Positions 15,320-24,223 of a DNA stretch of 50,056 nt are shown here, in pieces. The translations under genes and the position numbers were made by a program. Source of the DNA: Candidatus Pseudobutyricicoccus lothianensis (lineage in GTDB: Bacteria; Bacillota; Clostridia; Oscillospirales; Butyricicoccaceae). The stretch is taken from the NCBI GenBank assembly GCA_904419295.1, contig CAJFRA010000016.1, positions 1-50,056 of the forward strand. The letters run 5' to 3'. The notes under the pieces were generated by a model, which did not search any database, was not told where the DNA came from, and saw only the letters and a program-made list of their open reading frames with translations. The stretch's first letter is position 1. The number at the start of each line of letters is the position of its first letter.

Positions 15320-16660
15320 CTAAAAAGGCATTTTCAGGCCCCGCAGGCCCTTGCCTTTGCGGCGGCTCACGCCGGAAAGCTGTTTCATCAGCTGCTGGGT
15401 GGCGTTGAATTGTTTGAGCAGGCGGTTCACGTCTTCCACCTTGAGGCCACAGCCGGCGGCGATCCGCTTTTTGCGGGAAAAATTCAAGACTTCGGGGTTA
15501 TCCCGTTCATAGGGCGTCATGGAAAGGATGATGGCTTCGGTGCGGGCCAGCTGCTTTTCATCCACCTGGGCTCCCTGCAGCGCCTTGGCGTTCATGCCGG
15601 GCAGCATGGAAGCGATGTCGGACATGCTGCCCATGCCTTTCAGTTGGGTCAGCTGGTCGTAAAAATCCGTCAGCGTCAGCTTGCCGGACCGCATCTTTTT
15701 TTCCATTTCCGCCGCTTTTTTGGCGTCGAAATTCTGCTGGGCTTTTTCGATCAGCGACATCACATCGCCCATGCCCAGCAGGCGGGAGGCCATGCGGTCC
15801 GGGTAAAAGGGTTCCAATGCATCCAGCTTTTCACCGGTGCCGCAGAATTTGATGGGTTTGCCGGTAACGGCCCGCACGGAAAGGGCTGCGCCGCCCCGGG
15901 CGTCGCCGTCCAGCTTGGAGATCAGCACAGAGTCGATGCCCAGCGCCTCATTAAAAGCAGAGGCGGCGTTGACGGCGTCCTGGCCGGTCATGGCGTCTAC
16001 CACCAACATGATCTCGTGGGGCTGTATGGCGGCTTTGATGCGTTTGAGCTCATCCATCAGCGCCTCGTCGATGTGCAGGCGGCCTGCCGTGTCGATGATC
16101 AACAAGTCGTTGCCATGCTGCTTGGCATGGGCGTAGGCGGCCTGGGCGATCTCCACAGGGTCCCCCTGGCCTTGTTCAAACACAGGGATATCCAACTGGC
16201 CGCCCACCACTTTCAGCTGGTTGATGGCAGCCGGGCGGTATACGTCGCAGGCGCACAGCAGAGGCCGCTTGTTTTCCCGCTTTTTATAATAGCCTGCCAG
16301 TTTGGCGGCGTTGGTGGTCTTGCCGGCGCCCTGCAGGCCGACGAACATCACCACAGTGGGCGGGTTGTTGGCCATGCGGATGCGGCTTTGGGTGCCGCCC
16401 ATCAGCTGGGTCAGCTCTTCGTTGACGATCTTGATCACCTGCTGGGCAGGGGTCAAGCTCTCTAAGATCTCAGCGCCCACGGCCCGCTCCGTCACCTTGG
16501 CGATGAACTCCTTGACGACCTTGAAGTTGACGTCGGCTTCCAGCAGGGCCATGCGGATCTCCCGCATGGCGGCCCGCACGTCTGTCTCGGTCAGGCGGCC
16601 GCGGCTGCGCAGTTTTTGGAATACGCCATTCAGTTTTTCCGATAAACTCTCAAAAGCCAT
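15320..16660 (-). CDS. ffh: signal recognition particle GTPase Ffh
   Basis: A 446-residue SRP54 homologue. It has an N-terminal helical domain (1-85) and a G domain with GLQGAGKTT (108-116), the DTAGRL switch and TKLDG-like SKLDGDARGG. A methionine-rich M domain follows, ending ISGVSRRKGKGLRGLKMPF, that binds 4.5S/6S-type SRP RNA and signal peptides. It targets nascent membrane proteins to FtsY and the translocon. GGAGG precedes the ATG. ylxM lies just upstream, the conserved Gram-positive arrangement. Confidence 0.98.
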   Translation of the reverse strand: MAFESLSEKLNGVFQKLRSRGRLTETDVRAAMREIRMALLEADVNFKVVKEFIAKVTERAVGAEILESLTPAQQVIKIVNEELTQLMGGTQSRIRMANNPPTVVMFVGLQGAGKTTNAAKLAGYYKKRENKRPLLCACDVYRPAAINQLKVVGGQLDIPVFEQGQGDPVEIAQAAYAHAKQHGNDLLIIDTAGRLHIDEALMDELKRIKAAIQPHEIMLVVDAMTGQDAVNAASAFNEALGIDSVLISKLDGDARGGAALSVRAVTGKPIKFCGTGEKLDALEPFYPDRMASRLLGMGDVMSLIEKAQQNFDAKKAAEMEKKMRSGKLTLTDFYDQLTQLKGMGSMSDIASMLPGMNAKALQGAQVDEKQLARTEAIILSMTPYERDNPEVLNFSRKKRIAAGCGLKVEDVNRLLKQFNATQQLMKQLSGVSRRKGKGLRGLKMPF

Positions 16661-16680
16661 AGGACCTCCGGGCTGGCGCC

Positions 16681-17046
16681 CTATTCCGAAAGATGGGATA
16701 CCGTTTTTAAAATCACATCGGCTTGCCGGGCGATCTCCGCATTCCGGGAACCGACGGAATTGGCGGCCATGATCCGCTGGGCGGCCTGGGCGATCTGGTC
16801 GGCATCTTTTTGGATGCCTGCATACCGCCGCACCAGGCGCAGCCGGTCTTCCGTATCGCGCAGCACACTTTCCGCCCGGACGATGGCGTCTCGCACGCCC
16901 TGCCGGGTGATGCCCGCGATCTCCGAAATTTCGGTCAGCGACATGTCCTCATTATAATATAAGTTGAAGAGTTCTTTCTGTTTTTCCGTCAGCAATTCGC
17001 CGTAAAAATCAAACAACATCGACATGTGAAAGGTATCGCTTTTCAT
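16681..17046 (-). CDS. ylxM: YlxM-family SRP-associated helix-turn-helix protein
   Basis: A 121-residue protein (MSMLFDFYGELLTEKQKELFNLYYNEDMSLTEISEIAGITRQGVRDAI), a sigma-70 region 4-like helix-turn-helix followed by a long helix. YlxM is nearly always encoded with ffh in Gram-positive bacteria and modulates SRP GTPase activity. The ATG at 17046 follows GGAGG; a GTG at 17061 coincides with that site. It is first in the transcript behind a strong promoter. Confidence 0.93.
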   Translation of the reverse strand: MKSDTFHMSMLFDFYGELLTEKQKELFNLYYNEDMSLTEISEIAGITRQGVRDAIVRAESVLRDTEDRLRLVRRYAGIQKDADQIAQAAQRIMAANSVGSRNAEIARQADVILKTVSHLSE

Positions 17047-17096
17047 CGTTTGCTCCTCCACATAATGTAAAGCATTGAGCCTTTACAACGAAAAGT

Positions 17097-17125
17097 ATCA
17101 TAGCGCAAAGGGTCCCGTTTGTCAA
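17097..17125 (-). promoter_or_regulatory. promoter of the ylxM-ffh-rpsP run
   Basis: On the minus strand TTGACA (17120-17125) and TATGAT (17097-17102) are exactly 17 bp apart, 50 bases before ylxM. Confidence 0.85.
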
Positions 17126-17260
17126 GGGGAAAATCGAAAATATATAAAGGGAGGAAATTTATGACGGATTCCCATCCCCCTATTGCAATCCAGTGGGAAT
17201 AGGCGTAGGATATTAAAGCTGAAAAGTGCGAAAGCTGGACCAAGGAGAGGAGAAGTGAGA

Positions 17261-18637
17261 ATGAAAAGATCCTATGAGATCGACATGTGCAATGGGCCTT
17301 TGTTCAGCAGGCTCTTGTTGTTCGCTCTGCCGCTGATGCTTTCCGGCATTTTGCAGCTGCTGTTCAATGCGGCGGATATTGTGGTGGTGGGCCAGTTTGC
17401 CGGCAGCAATGCCATGGCGGCAGTGGGTTCCACCAGTTCGTTGATCAACCTGTTGGTCAATTTGTTCATCGGTATTTCAGTGGGCGCCAACGTACTGGTG
17501 GCCCGTTATTATGGCTCCCGCTCGCCGGAAGATGTGGAGCAGACCGTACATACCGCTTTGATCACCGGCTTCATCGGGGGCTTCGTGCTGATCGCCATCG
17601 GCATCCCGGCGGCCCGGCCCATGCTGGAGCTGATGGGCACGCCGGCAGATGTGCTGGACCAGGCAGTCCTTTATATGCGCATTTACTTTATCGGCATGCC
17701 GGCTACCATGCTGTATAACTTTGGCGCCGCTGTGCTCCGTGCCTCGGGCGACACCCGCCGGCCCTTGTATTTCTTGTTTGTCGCCGGCGTTGTCAATGTG
17801 ATCTTCAACCTGTTTTTTGTCATCGTGCTTCACATGGATGTGGAAGGCGTGGCCATTGCTACCGTGATCTCCCAATTCATTTCGGCGGGGCTCATCATCC
17901 TGTGCCTCGTCCGGATGGAAGGGATGTGCCACCTGGATTTTTCCCGCCTGCGTTTCCATATCACAAAGTTTAAGCAGATCCTGCGCATCGGTGTGCCGGC
18001 TGGCCTGCAGGGCATCTTGTTCAGCATTTCCAATGTGCTGATCCAGTCTTCCATCAACTCCTTTGGTTCCACGGTGGTGGCGGGCAATACGGCGGCCAGC
18101 AACATCGAAGGCTTCGTCTACACCTCGATGAACGCCATCTATCAAACTTCCCTCAGCTTTACCAGCCAGAACATGGGGGCGAAAAATTATCACCGGGTGG
18201 ATAAAGTGCTGATCCAGTGTGAGCTGCTGGTGGCGGCCATTGGCTTGGTGCTGGGCAACGGTGCCTATCTGCTGGGCAACCAGCTGTTGGGCATCTACTC
18301 CGGCGATGCGCAGGTGATCGCTTATGGCCTGCAGCGCCTGAGCATTTGCTGTGCCTCTTATTTCCTTTGCGGCGTGATGGACGTACTGGCAGGCAGTATC
18401 CGCGGCCTGGGGTACTCCATTGTTCCCATGCTGATCACGTTTACGGGCATTTGCCTGTTCCGTGTGGTCTGGGTGTTCACGGCTTTCCAGTGGCACCCCA
18501 GCCTATTCACGATTTATATTTCATACCCCATTTCTTGGCTTGTGACGATCGTGGCCAATCTGACCTGTTATCTGGTCGCGCGGCGCCATGTGTTCCACCC
18601 CAAAGAAGAGGGGATGCCCGCGGCCACATCGGTATAA
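17261..18637 (+). CDS. MATE-family multidrug/Na+ exporter
   Basis: A 458-residue inner-membrane protein with twelve hydrophobic segments in two similar halves. It starts MKRSYEIDMCNGPLFSRLLLFALPLMLSGILQLLFNAADIVVVGQFAG and includes the MATE-type AAVGSTSSLINLLVNLFIGISVGANVLVARYYG. MATE proteins export cationic compounds or metabolites in exchange for Na+ or H+. AAGGAGAGG precedes the ATG at 17261; an upstream in-frame start at 17183 has no comparable signal. It stands alone, and the substrate cannot be inferred from context. Confidence 0.95.
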   Translation: MKRSYEIDMCNGPLFSRLLLFALPLMLSGILQLLFNAADIVVVGQFAGSNAMAAVGSTSSLINLLVNLFIGISVGANVLVARYYGSRSPEDVEQTVHTALITGFIGGFVLIAIGIPAARPMLELMGTPADVLDQAVLYMRIYFIGMPATMLYNFGAAVLRASGDTRRPLYFLFVAGVVNVIFNLFFVIVLHMDVEGVAIATVISQFISAGLIILCLVRMEGMCHLDFSRLRFHITKFKQILRIGVPAGLQGILFSISNVLIQSSINSFGSTVVAGNTAASNIEGFVYTSMNAIYQTSLSFTSQNMGAKNYHRVDKVLIQCELLVAAIGLVLGNGAYLLGNQLLGIYSGDAQVIAYGLQRLSICCASYFLCGVMDVLAGSIRGLGYSIVPMLITFTGICLFRVVWVFTAFQWHPSLFTIYISYPISWLVTIVANLTCYLVARRHVFHPKEEGMPAATSV

Positions 18638-18648
18638 GGCGGGTGGAG

Positions 18649-18680
18649 AAAAGGCGGCGCTGGAGCCGCCTTTTCTTTTG
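18649..18680 (+). terminator. terminator of the MATE gene
   Basis: AAAAGGCGGC (18649-18658) pairs with GCCGCCTTTT (18665-18674), followed by CTTTTG. Confidence 0.85.
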
Positions 18681-18688
18681 CGGACCGT

Positions 18689-18717
18689 TTGAATCGGGCA
18701 GGCGAGTGTGGTATACT
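18689..18717 (+). promoter_or_regulatory. promoter of lgt
   Basis: TTGAAT (18689-18694) and TATACT (18712-18717) are 17 bp apart, between the MATE terminator and lgt. Confidence 0.7.
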
Positions 18718-18790
18718 AAGAAAGCTGTTGGCGGGCCCGCTTGTGCAAAGGGGGCTGCGCTGCGGAAATTACGATCAAAGGGGAATACAG

Positions 18791-19741
18791 ATGACCCATT
18801 ATGTTTCCTTTCCGGGTCTGTTCGACCATATCTTTAAACTGAACCAAGTGGCCTTCCATATCGGCAGCTGGCCCATCCGCTGGTATGGTGTGCTTTTGGC
18901 GTCGGCTTTTCTGCTGGCGGCAGTGTATGTGATGCGCCGCGCCAGCCAATTTGAGACCGACGCCGATACGGTGATCGATCTGTTGCTGATCGCCCTGCCC
19001 TGCGCAGTGGTGGGGGCCAGGCTCTATTACGTGATAAACAGCTGGGATTATTACAGCCAGCACTTGGGCGACATCGTGAAGATCTGGAAGGGCGGATTGG
19101 CCATTTATGGCGGCGTGATCGTGGGGATCTTGGTCGTGCTGCTGTTTGGGCGGCGCAACCGCCAACGGTTTAACACCTTGTCCTTCTTGGATGTGGGCGC
19201 CCTGGGGCTGCTCATCGGCCAGATCATCGGGCGGTGGGGCAATTTTGTCAATGGTGAGGCCTTTGGCCGGGCCACCGATCTGCCCTGGGGCATGGTGATC
19301 GCCGATACGGCCACCACAGCGGGCACGGCGGTACACCCCACATTCTTGTATGAATCCCTGTGGAATCTGCTGGGGTTTGTGGTGCTCCACTTTTATTCCA
19401 AGCACCGCAAATTCCGGGGGGAGATCTTTGCCTGGTATGGCGTGTGGTACGGGTTTGGCAGGGGGATCATCGAAGGGCTGCGCACCGACAGCCTGTATCT
19501 GGGTTCCACAGACATCCGGATCTCCCAGGTGGTCGGTTTCGCCAGCTTTGCCCTGGGCGCCCTTTTCTTGTTGTTTCTGTATGTGACGAAAAAATACCGG
19601 CAGATCCCGGCTCTGCGCCTGGATCACCCGGGCCTGGAGCCCCGGGAGCAGCCGGAAGCTATAGAACCGCAAGCAGACCTGGAAAAGCCGGAGCCGGAGG
19701 CCCAGGAGGACGGACAGGAGCCGAAGGACCGGGAAAGTTGA
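18791..19741 (+). CDS. lgt: prolipoprotein diacylglyceryl transferase Lgt
   Basis: A 316-residue membrane enzyme that transfers diacylglycerol from phosphatidylglycerol to the lipobox cysteine of prolipoproteins. It has about seven membrane segments, the family signature GQIIGRWGNFVNGEAFG, PTFLYESLWN and FAWYGVWYGFGRGIIEGLR. About 40 residues of Pro/Glu-rich tail after the last span are longer than in most homologues. AAAGGGG precedes the ATG at 18791. It would process the many lipoproteins in this window. Confidence 0.97.
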   Translation: MTHYVSFPGLFDHIFKLNQVAFHIGSWPIRWYGVLLASAFLLAAVYVMRRASQFETDADTVIDLLLIALPCAVVGARLYYVINSWDYYSQHLGDIVKIWKGGLAIYGGVIVGILVVLLFGRRNRQRFNTLSFLDVGALGLLIGQIIGRWGNFVNGEAFGRATDLPWGMVIADTATTAGTAVHPTFLYESLWNLLGFVVLHFYSKHRKFRGEIFAWYGVWYGFGRGIIEGLRTDSLYLGSTDIRISQVVGFASFALGALFLLFLYVTKKYRQIPALRLDHPGLEPREQPEAIEPQADLEKPEPEAQEDGQEPKDRES

Positions 19742-19800
19742 CCGGGAACCACTGAGAGAAAGGGGGCCGGCCGGGCGGGGGCCTGGGCCGGGGAGAGAGT

Positions 19801-20739
19801 ATGGAGAATTTTATTTTATCGCTGAATGTGGTGCTGCCGCTGTTTCTCATCATGGCGGTGGGCTATTTGCTGCGGCGCATCGGCCTGCTGGACGATGCAG
19901 TGCTGCCCAAGTTGAACAGCCTGGTTTTCAAAGCCTTTTTGCCCATGATGCTGTTCAACAACATCTATCATTCCGATTTGGAATCCATGATGAACCCAAA
20001 GTTGATCCTGACCGCTGTGGTGAGCATCCTGGTGATCTTCGGCGTATTGTGCCTGGTGATCCCCCGCATCGAAAAGGATGGACCCCGCCGGGGCGCCATG
20101 GTACAGGGCATCTTCCGCAGCAATTACATCATTTTTGGCGTGCCCATCGTATCGGGCGTGTTTGGCGAACAAGGGCTCGGTGTCGTATCCATCCTCAGCG
20201 CCTTCGCCATCCCTCTGTTCAATGTGCTCAGCGTGGTGGCGCTGGAGATCTTCAGCCACGGCACCGTAAACAAAAACCGTATCGTCAAAGGCATCGTGAC
20301 AAATCCGCTGATCATTGCGTCCCTGCTGGGCGTGGTGTTCCTGCTGGCGGGCATCCCCATCCCCACGCCGGTGGAAGAGGCGCTGGCTGATATGAGCGCC
20401 ATCGCCACGCCTTTGGGGCTGGTGAGCTTGGGTGGGTTCTTCAAATTTGCCGATACCAAGCGCTACTTAAAGCAGCTGATCATCGTGGTGGCGGGCCGCT
20501 TGGTGGTGTGCCCGGCAATATTCCTGCCGGTCTTTGTGTCTATGGGTTTCCGCGGTGTGGACCTGATGGCACTGGCCACCATGATGGGCGCCCCCATCGC
20601 AGTCTCTTCCTTTATTATGGCCCAGCAGCAGGGGGCGGATGCAGACTTGGCGGGCCAAGCGGTGGTCTATACGGCCCTGTTTTCCATTTTCACCATGTTC
20701 CTGATCATATTCGGCCTCAAGCAGTTGGCCCTGATATAA
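19801..20739 (+). CDS. AEC-family (auxin efflux carrier-like) transporter
   Basis: A 312-residue membrane protein with about ten spans. It opens with NVVLPLFLIMAVGYLLRRIG, followed by a ...LVFKAFLPMMLFNNIYHSD element and NYIIFGVPIVSGVFGEQG. The family exports or imports small organic acids such as malate; substrate unknown. The ATG follows GGGGAGAG and is 59 bases after lgt, with no terminator between, so it may be transcribed with it. A second AEC gene lies at 46206; both keep the fold but differ in most residues. Confidence 0.92.
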   Translation: MENFILSLNVVLPLFLIMAVGYLLRRIGLLDDAVLPKLNSLVFKAFLPMMLFNNIYHSDLESMMNPKLILTAVVSILVIFGVLCLVIPRIEKDGPRRGAMVQGIFRSNYIIFGVPIVSGVFGEQGLGVVSILSAFAIPLFNVLSVVALEIFSHGTVNKNRIVKGIVTNPLIIASLLGVVFLLAGIPIPTPVEEALADMSAIATPLGLVSLGGFFKFADTKRYLKQLIIVVAGRLVVCPAIFLPVFVSMGFRGVDLMALATMMGAPIAVSSFIMAQQQGADADLAGQAVVYTALFSIFTMFLIIFGLKQLALI

Positions 20740-20763
20740 GATAAGGCGGGAAAGGAGGAGCCC

Positions 20764-21075
20764 ATGCCCCATTTGAAAAAGCCGGAAGAGCCGGGCAAAG
20801 AGCATTGGCGCGGCAAACAGTATGCCTTTTTCCGCCATGAAGCCTGTGAATTTTTTCCCTGCCATCCCACAGATGACCCGGAAGATTTCAACTGCTTGTT
20901 TTGCTATTGTCCCTTGTATGCCCTGGGGGAAGGCTGCGGCGGCCGCTTTACCTACGCCTATGGCGGGGTGAAAAATTGCAGCCAGTGCCTGCTGCCCCAC
21001 AAACGGGAAAGCTATGGCTATATCATCGGGAAATTCAACGAGATCAAAGAAATCGCCAAAAAGAGAGAAGGATAA
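20764..21075 (+). CDS. cysteine-rich small-domain protein
   Basis: A 103-residue cytoplasmic protein with ten cysteines in paired arrangements (CEFFPCH, NCLFCYCPLYALGEGCGG, NCSQCLLPH), matching the family known as 'cysteine-rich small domain', sometimes encoded or fused with cobalamin-biosynthesis enzymes. A metal or Fe-S site is likely; function unknown. GGAAAGGAGG stands 5 bases before the ATG. It is 24 bases after the AEC transporter and ends at a strong terminator, so it is the last gene of the lgt-AEC unit. Confidence 0.87.
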   Translation: MPHLKKPEEPGKEHWRGKQYAFFRHEACEFFPCHPTDDPEDFNCLFCYCPLYALGEGCGGRFTYAYGGVKNCSQCLLPHKRESYGYIIGKFNEIKEIAKKREG

Positions 21076-21118
21076 AACAGCACCCTCCAACGGGAAACCG
21101 TCGGAGGGTGCTGTTTTT
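21076..21118 (+). terminator. terminator of the lgt-AEC-Cys-rich unit
   Basis: An AACAGCACCCTCC...CGG stem (21076-21093) pairs with CCG...GGAGGGTGCTGTT (21098-21114), capped by a short GAAA-type loop and followed by TTTT. Confidence 0.92.
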
Positions 21119-21226
21119 GCCCGAGGAGGGGAGAACGAAAGAAAACACAGAGAAAAGGAAAAGGCATTTTGATTTGGGATATGTGTTAATAGTTATGTAA
21201 TATATTAGAGATTTTTGATGATTTGA

Positions 21227-21255
21227 TTGACAACTACAGGTGAGTAGAATACAAT
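21227..21255 (+). promoter_or_regulatory. promoter of the small membrane-protein cluster
   Basis: TTGACA (21227-21232) and TACAAT (21250-21255) are exactly 17 bp apart. The predicted start of transcription near 21262 argues against any coding start before that point. Confidence 0.8.
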
Positions 21256-21328
21256 AAAATTGAGAAAGGTCCCCGAAATGGAAAGTGAAGATTTGGAACG
21301 TGACACGATGCCAGAGGAGGGATATGGC

Positions 21329-21811
21329 ATGAGAGAATGGATGCGGAAAAAGAGAGCGTATGGGGTCACACTATTGCTCTTTTGGCTCCTGCAAGGTTGC
21401 TTGGTGGTTTGCCGTGTCATGCGGACGCAGAGTTTTCTGCAGGTAAACAGCCAAACGGGCCCTGCGTGGAACACCTACCAACAGTGGATGAAGTTGGACA
21501 ATCTGATGGGAAATCTGCAGATGGACACCTATCTGGTGTTTCTTGTGCTGGCAGTCCTCATGGTCCAGCGTCTGGTTTCGGTGAAAGCCATGCTGTTGAC
21601 GTTAGCTGCTTGCTATGGCGGCAGTTGGATCTTGGCGGCCTTGGCTCCCCTTTGGGGCGGCGCTGGGGTGTGGAATTACGGAATCGAGCTGTTCCATTCC
21701 TTTGCCAATGCAGCCGCGGTGGTAGCGATCGGGTTTCTTGTCATGCTGCTGACCCGCAAACGGTTTGGAAGACAGGGCAAGGACCATAGTACTGACATAA
21801 CAGGACGATAG
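21329..21811 (+). CDS. unknown membrane protein
   Basis: A 160-residue protein from the ATG at 21329, with four predicted spans (about 8-28, 60-82, 88-108 and 120-142). Between the first two spans is a polar segment RTQSFLQVNSQTGPAWNTYQQWMKL; the tail is basic. I do not recognise a family. The start is uncertain: ATG at 21278 would add 17 residues, but GAGGAGGG stands at the right distance from 21329 and 21278 is very close to the predicted transcript start. It is first in a series of four unrelated or tandem small membrane genes. Confidence 0.7.
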   Translation: MREWMRKKRAYGVTLLLFWLLQGCLVVCRVMRTQSFLQVNSQTGPAWNTYQQWMKLDNLMGNLQMDTYLVFLVLAVLMVQRLVSVKAMLLTLAACYGGSWILAALAPLWGGAGVWNYGIELFHSFANAAAVVAIGFLVMLLTRKRFGRQGKDHSTDITGR

Positions 21812-21864
21812 AAAGAAATGGTGTGCTGCTTCATCGATGGTTGTGAAAAGGAGTGAGAACGACT

Positions 21865-22413
21865 ATGACAAGGCGAATGAAGATCAGCATAAGCATTGTA
21901 GTGGTTTCTATTTTTGCCCTGTGGCATATCAGCATGCCAGTGACCCGCATGTTCACTAACTATTATTATGACAAGGGAACATCGGCTGCTGTGGAAGAAG
22001 TGAAGACTTTGGAAGAGAGGGAAGCCCGTGATCAAAGGGAGGGACAAGCCATGCAGCGCGCCAACTTCTTTGGGCGCATTTGGGACAAGCTCAATGTATT
22101 GCCCTACCGGTCGGCGATCTGGGTCTTGTTGACAGCTCTTTTGGTGGTCTCCTTTTATGAATTGGGGGCAAAATGGACCTTGTGGACAGCACTTCTCAGC
22201 TGGCTCGTGCCCAATGCTATCGCATGGGCATTTGTTGGTCTGGTGACACTGGTCGCTTCGGATTTCATTTCTGTCGGCCTAGCAGGTGACACTTATCGGA
22301 TCTCCATCCTGCTGATTGGAAAGAATATGCTGCGAGCCTTTGGAGCCGCTTTTGCGGTGTGTTGTGTGCCCATTCTGTGCCGGAGGTGGAAGAAGATGCA
22401 CAGCGCAGAATAA
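21865..22413 (+). CDS. unknown membrane protein
   Basis: A 182-residue protein. It has an N-terminal span (about 5-25, KISISIVVVSIFALWHISM), a charged outer segment of about 50 residues (YYYDKGTSAAVEEVKTLEEREARDQREGQ), and three further spans at about 85-105, 110-140 and 145-175. No family is recognised. The ATG at 21865 is preceded by AAAAGGAG at a rather wide spacing; MKISIS at 21877 is an alternative. It follows the previous gene by 53 bases with no terminator. Confidence 0.68.
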   Translation: MTRRMKISISIVVVSIFALWHISMPVTRMFTNYYYDKGTSAAVEEVKTLEEREARDQREGQAMQRANFFGRIWDKLNVLPYRSAIWVLLTALLVVSFYELGAKWTLWTALLSWLVPNAIAWAFVGLVTLVASDFISVGLAGDTYRISILLIGKNMLRAFGAAFAVCCVPILCRRWKKMHSAE

Positions 22414-22512
22414 ATGCAGAGAAACAGATCTGTCTGACAGGTGATTGGAAAAGGGGACACTTTGCCAGATCTGGAAGACGATGTATGAATGGTCGAAAGG
22501 AGACGGTCGATT

Positions 22513-22974
22513 GTGAAAAAGATCATGTTGGGGATAGGGATTGCAGTGATAGCTGCCTATGCTCTTCTGCTGGGGGTAGGCGCCTACCTTCAGTCGACAA
22601 GCGGAAGTCTGTTCGACGAAATGAGGGACAATGCAAGCAGCGGCGTGTCGGCAGAGAAGATGGAGCAGTACATGGAAACCGCAGAACGGTCTGAAAATTT
22701 GAAAAAAGGTGGAAGGATCGTAGGATATGGAGCGATTTTGCTCGCGCTCCTTTTGGTTGCAATGCACCGGATCAAGGCTACGCAATACAGTGCACTGGTG
22801 GGAACGGGATTGGTTTTGGGTGTGCTTTCCACTTTGCCATGGTGTTTGAAGAGCGGAGATGGTCTGCCGAATTATTATCACGAGCAATTCTTTGTGATTC
22901 TAGCCGGTATCATTGGCATTGGTCTTGCTTTTGGAATCGCTCTTGCCACCCGAGGGAAAAAAGAGTCGCATTAG
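22513..22974 (+). CDS. small membrane protein, tandem paralog 1
   Basis: About 153 residues starting at GTG 22513 (GAAAGGAG upstream); an in-frame ATG at 22489 lies before that site and is less likely. It has four hydrophobic segments. The first (GIGIAVIAAYALLLGVGAYLQ) is followed by an outer helix SGSLFDEMRDNASSG, the third ends VLGVLSTLPWCLKSGD and the last begins FFVILAGIIGIG. It is clearly homologous to the protein at 23299-23751 along its whole length (GAYLQ...SG.LFD, AERSE.LK..G...GY, LGVL.TLPW.LKSGD). The family is unknown. Confidence 0.75.
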   Translation: MKKIMLGIGIAVIAAYALLLGVGAYLQSTSGSLFDEMRDNASSGVSAEKMEQYMETAERSENLKKGGRIVGYGAILLALLLVAMHRIKATQYSALVGTGLVLGVLSTLPWCLKSGDGLPNYYHEQFFVILAGIIGIGLAFGIALATRGKKESH

Positions 22975-23012
22975 AGCTCCATTGACAGAGAGAAGGAAAA
23001 GCAGGATCTTGC

Positions 23013-23046
23013 AAGCCTGGCGTTGGGCAACGCCAGGCTTTGCTTT
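23013..23046 (+). terminator. terminator after paralog 1
   Basis: AAGCCTGGCGTT (23013-23024) pairs with AACGCCAGGCTT (23029-23040) around GGGC, followed by TGCTTTTGC. Confidence 0.8.
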
Positions 23047-23139
23047 TGCAGCTGCCCGGCAGGTACAGGGGCGAAACAGACTAAATTGTTACAAAAGTAA
23101 TAAGAAAACCCCGGAATTAGTCCGTAACATAAATGAAAA

Positions 23140-23168
23140 TTGACAAGCGAGCCGGGAGGAAATATACT
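23140..23168 (+). promoter_or_regulatory. promoter of paralog 2
   Basis: TTGACA (23140-23145) and TATACT (23163-23168) are exactly 17 bp apart, 130 bases upstream of the start at 23299. Confidence 0.8.
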
Positions 23169-23298
23169 CTACTTAAATAGATATGCAAGACGCAAATGAG
23201 GAACCGAAATTTTGAGGAAGGATCAAAATTTGGGATGCAAAGGAGGTGATGGCGGCCTGGGGGAGGCAACGGGATGAAAGGATAAGGGGGAGAACTTC

Positions 23299-23751
23299 AT
23301 GCAGCGCAAAGCAGTTGCAGTGGTGGCCTTGGTCCTGGCAGTCGTATATGCCGGGCTTTTGGGGATGGGAGCCTATCTGCAATACGAAAGCGGCCGCTTG
23401 TTTGACCAAATGTGGACCAGCGAAGAGGGGAGAGCGCTGGAAGCGGAGTACCGGCAGACTGCCCGGCGGTCGGAGCAGCTGAAGTGGTGCGGCGGGGCAT
23501 TGGGATACCTGGCCGTGGCCACAGGCGTATGGCTGGTGCTGGCCAAACGGATGAAAGCCCGGGAATACGGCGTTTCGGTGGGCAGCGCCCTGATCTTGGG
23601 CGTGCTGGCCACACTGCCCTGGTGGCTCAAAAGCGGCGACAACGCGGGAGATTATTATGTGCAGCAGCTCTTTTTGGTGCTGGCCGGCATGGGGGGCGGC
23701 GTCATCGCCGCGCTGTCCCGGGCCGCAGGGGACAGACAAGAGCTGAGCTGA
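23299..23751 (+). CDS. small membrane protein, tandem paralog 2
   Basis: A 150-residue four-span protein homologous to 22513-22974. Shared landmarks are YAGLLGMGAYLQYESGRLFDQM, ARRSEQLKWCGGALGYLAV, LGVLATLPWWLKSGDN and LFLVLAGMGGG. The loop after the first span and the C-terminal tail differ most. It has its own promoter and a terminator lies upstream, so the duplicate has become an independent unit. AAGGGGG precedes the ATG. Function unknown; the long first loop could face outward. Confidence 0.77.
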   Translation: MQRKAVAVVALVLAVVYAGLLGMGAYLQYESGRLFDQMWTSEEGRALEAEYRQTARRSEQLKWCGGALGYLAVATGVWLVLAKRMKAREYGVSVGSALILGVLATLPWWLKSGDNAGDYYVQQLFLVLAGMGGGVIAALSRAAGDRQELS

Positions 23752-23775
23752 CAGAAAACGATCGGGAGAAAAAAG

Positions 23776-24175
23776 GGGGTTTTCAGCAAGGAAAAACGGC
23801 GCAGTATCTGCGCCGCCATCGGGCATTGCTCTGCTTCCAAGTGGCTGGGAGATCTGGCGTGCCACGGAGCAGCCGCCGCTGTATGACCGGCAGGAACCGG
23901 CGGCCAACATCCGCCCGATGGAAAGGGGGAGAGACACCAAAGGACCTGTAGTCCATGGCAGGGGACCGCCCAGTCAGGCCCAAAACGGGATGAAACCATG
24001 GGGAGATGTGGAAGCCGGGATTCTGGTTGGGCGCCAAACAGGGGAACGGGAGTGGCCGTCGCCGCCTGCAACGCCCAGGAATGCTGTGGATTGCACCGAT
24101 CCTTTGGAAGATCGCCCGCCGTCAAAGGCTGGAGGGCAGAAAGGGAGCATCCCTGTGGACAAATGCAGCAAATGA
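23776..24175 (+). pseudogene. possible decayed small membrane-anchored gene
   Basis: This stretch between two membrane-protein genes has no good start codon. Two frames join into a protein-like reading if one G is removed from GGG at 23821-23823: KEKRRSICAAIGIALL, then WEIWRATEQPPLYDRQEPAAN, continuing open to the stop at 24175. A basic N-terminus followed by a short hydrophobic stretch would fit a membrane anchor. The later part (after about 23930) has poor protein character. It may be a remnant or chance; I see no other feature here. Confidence 0.25.
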
Positions 24176-24223
24176 TCCGGTATAGAAAGAAAATAGCGGC
24201 TTGATAAGGCAGGGAGGGGTTTG

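Noticed and set aside
14585-16465. Very long open frame opposite khpA, rpsP and ffh
   Set aside because: It is antisense to three well-conserved genes and has the His/Gln-rich composition expected from the complement of GC-rich codons.
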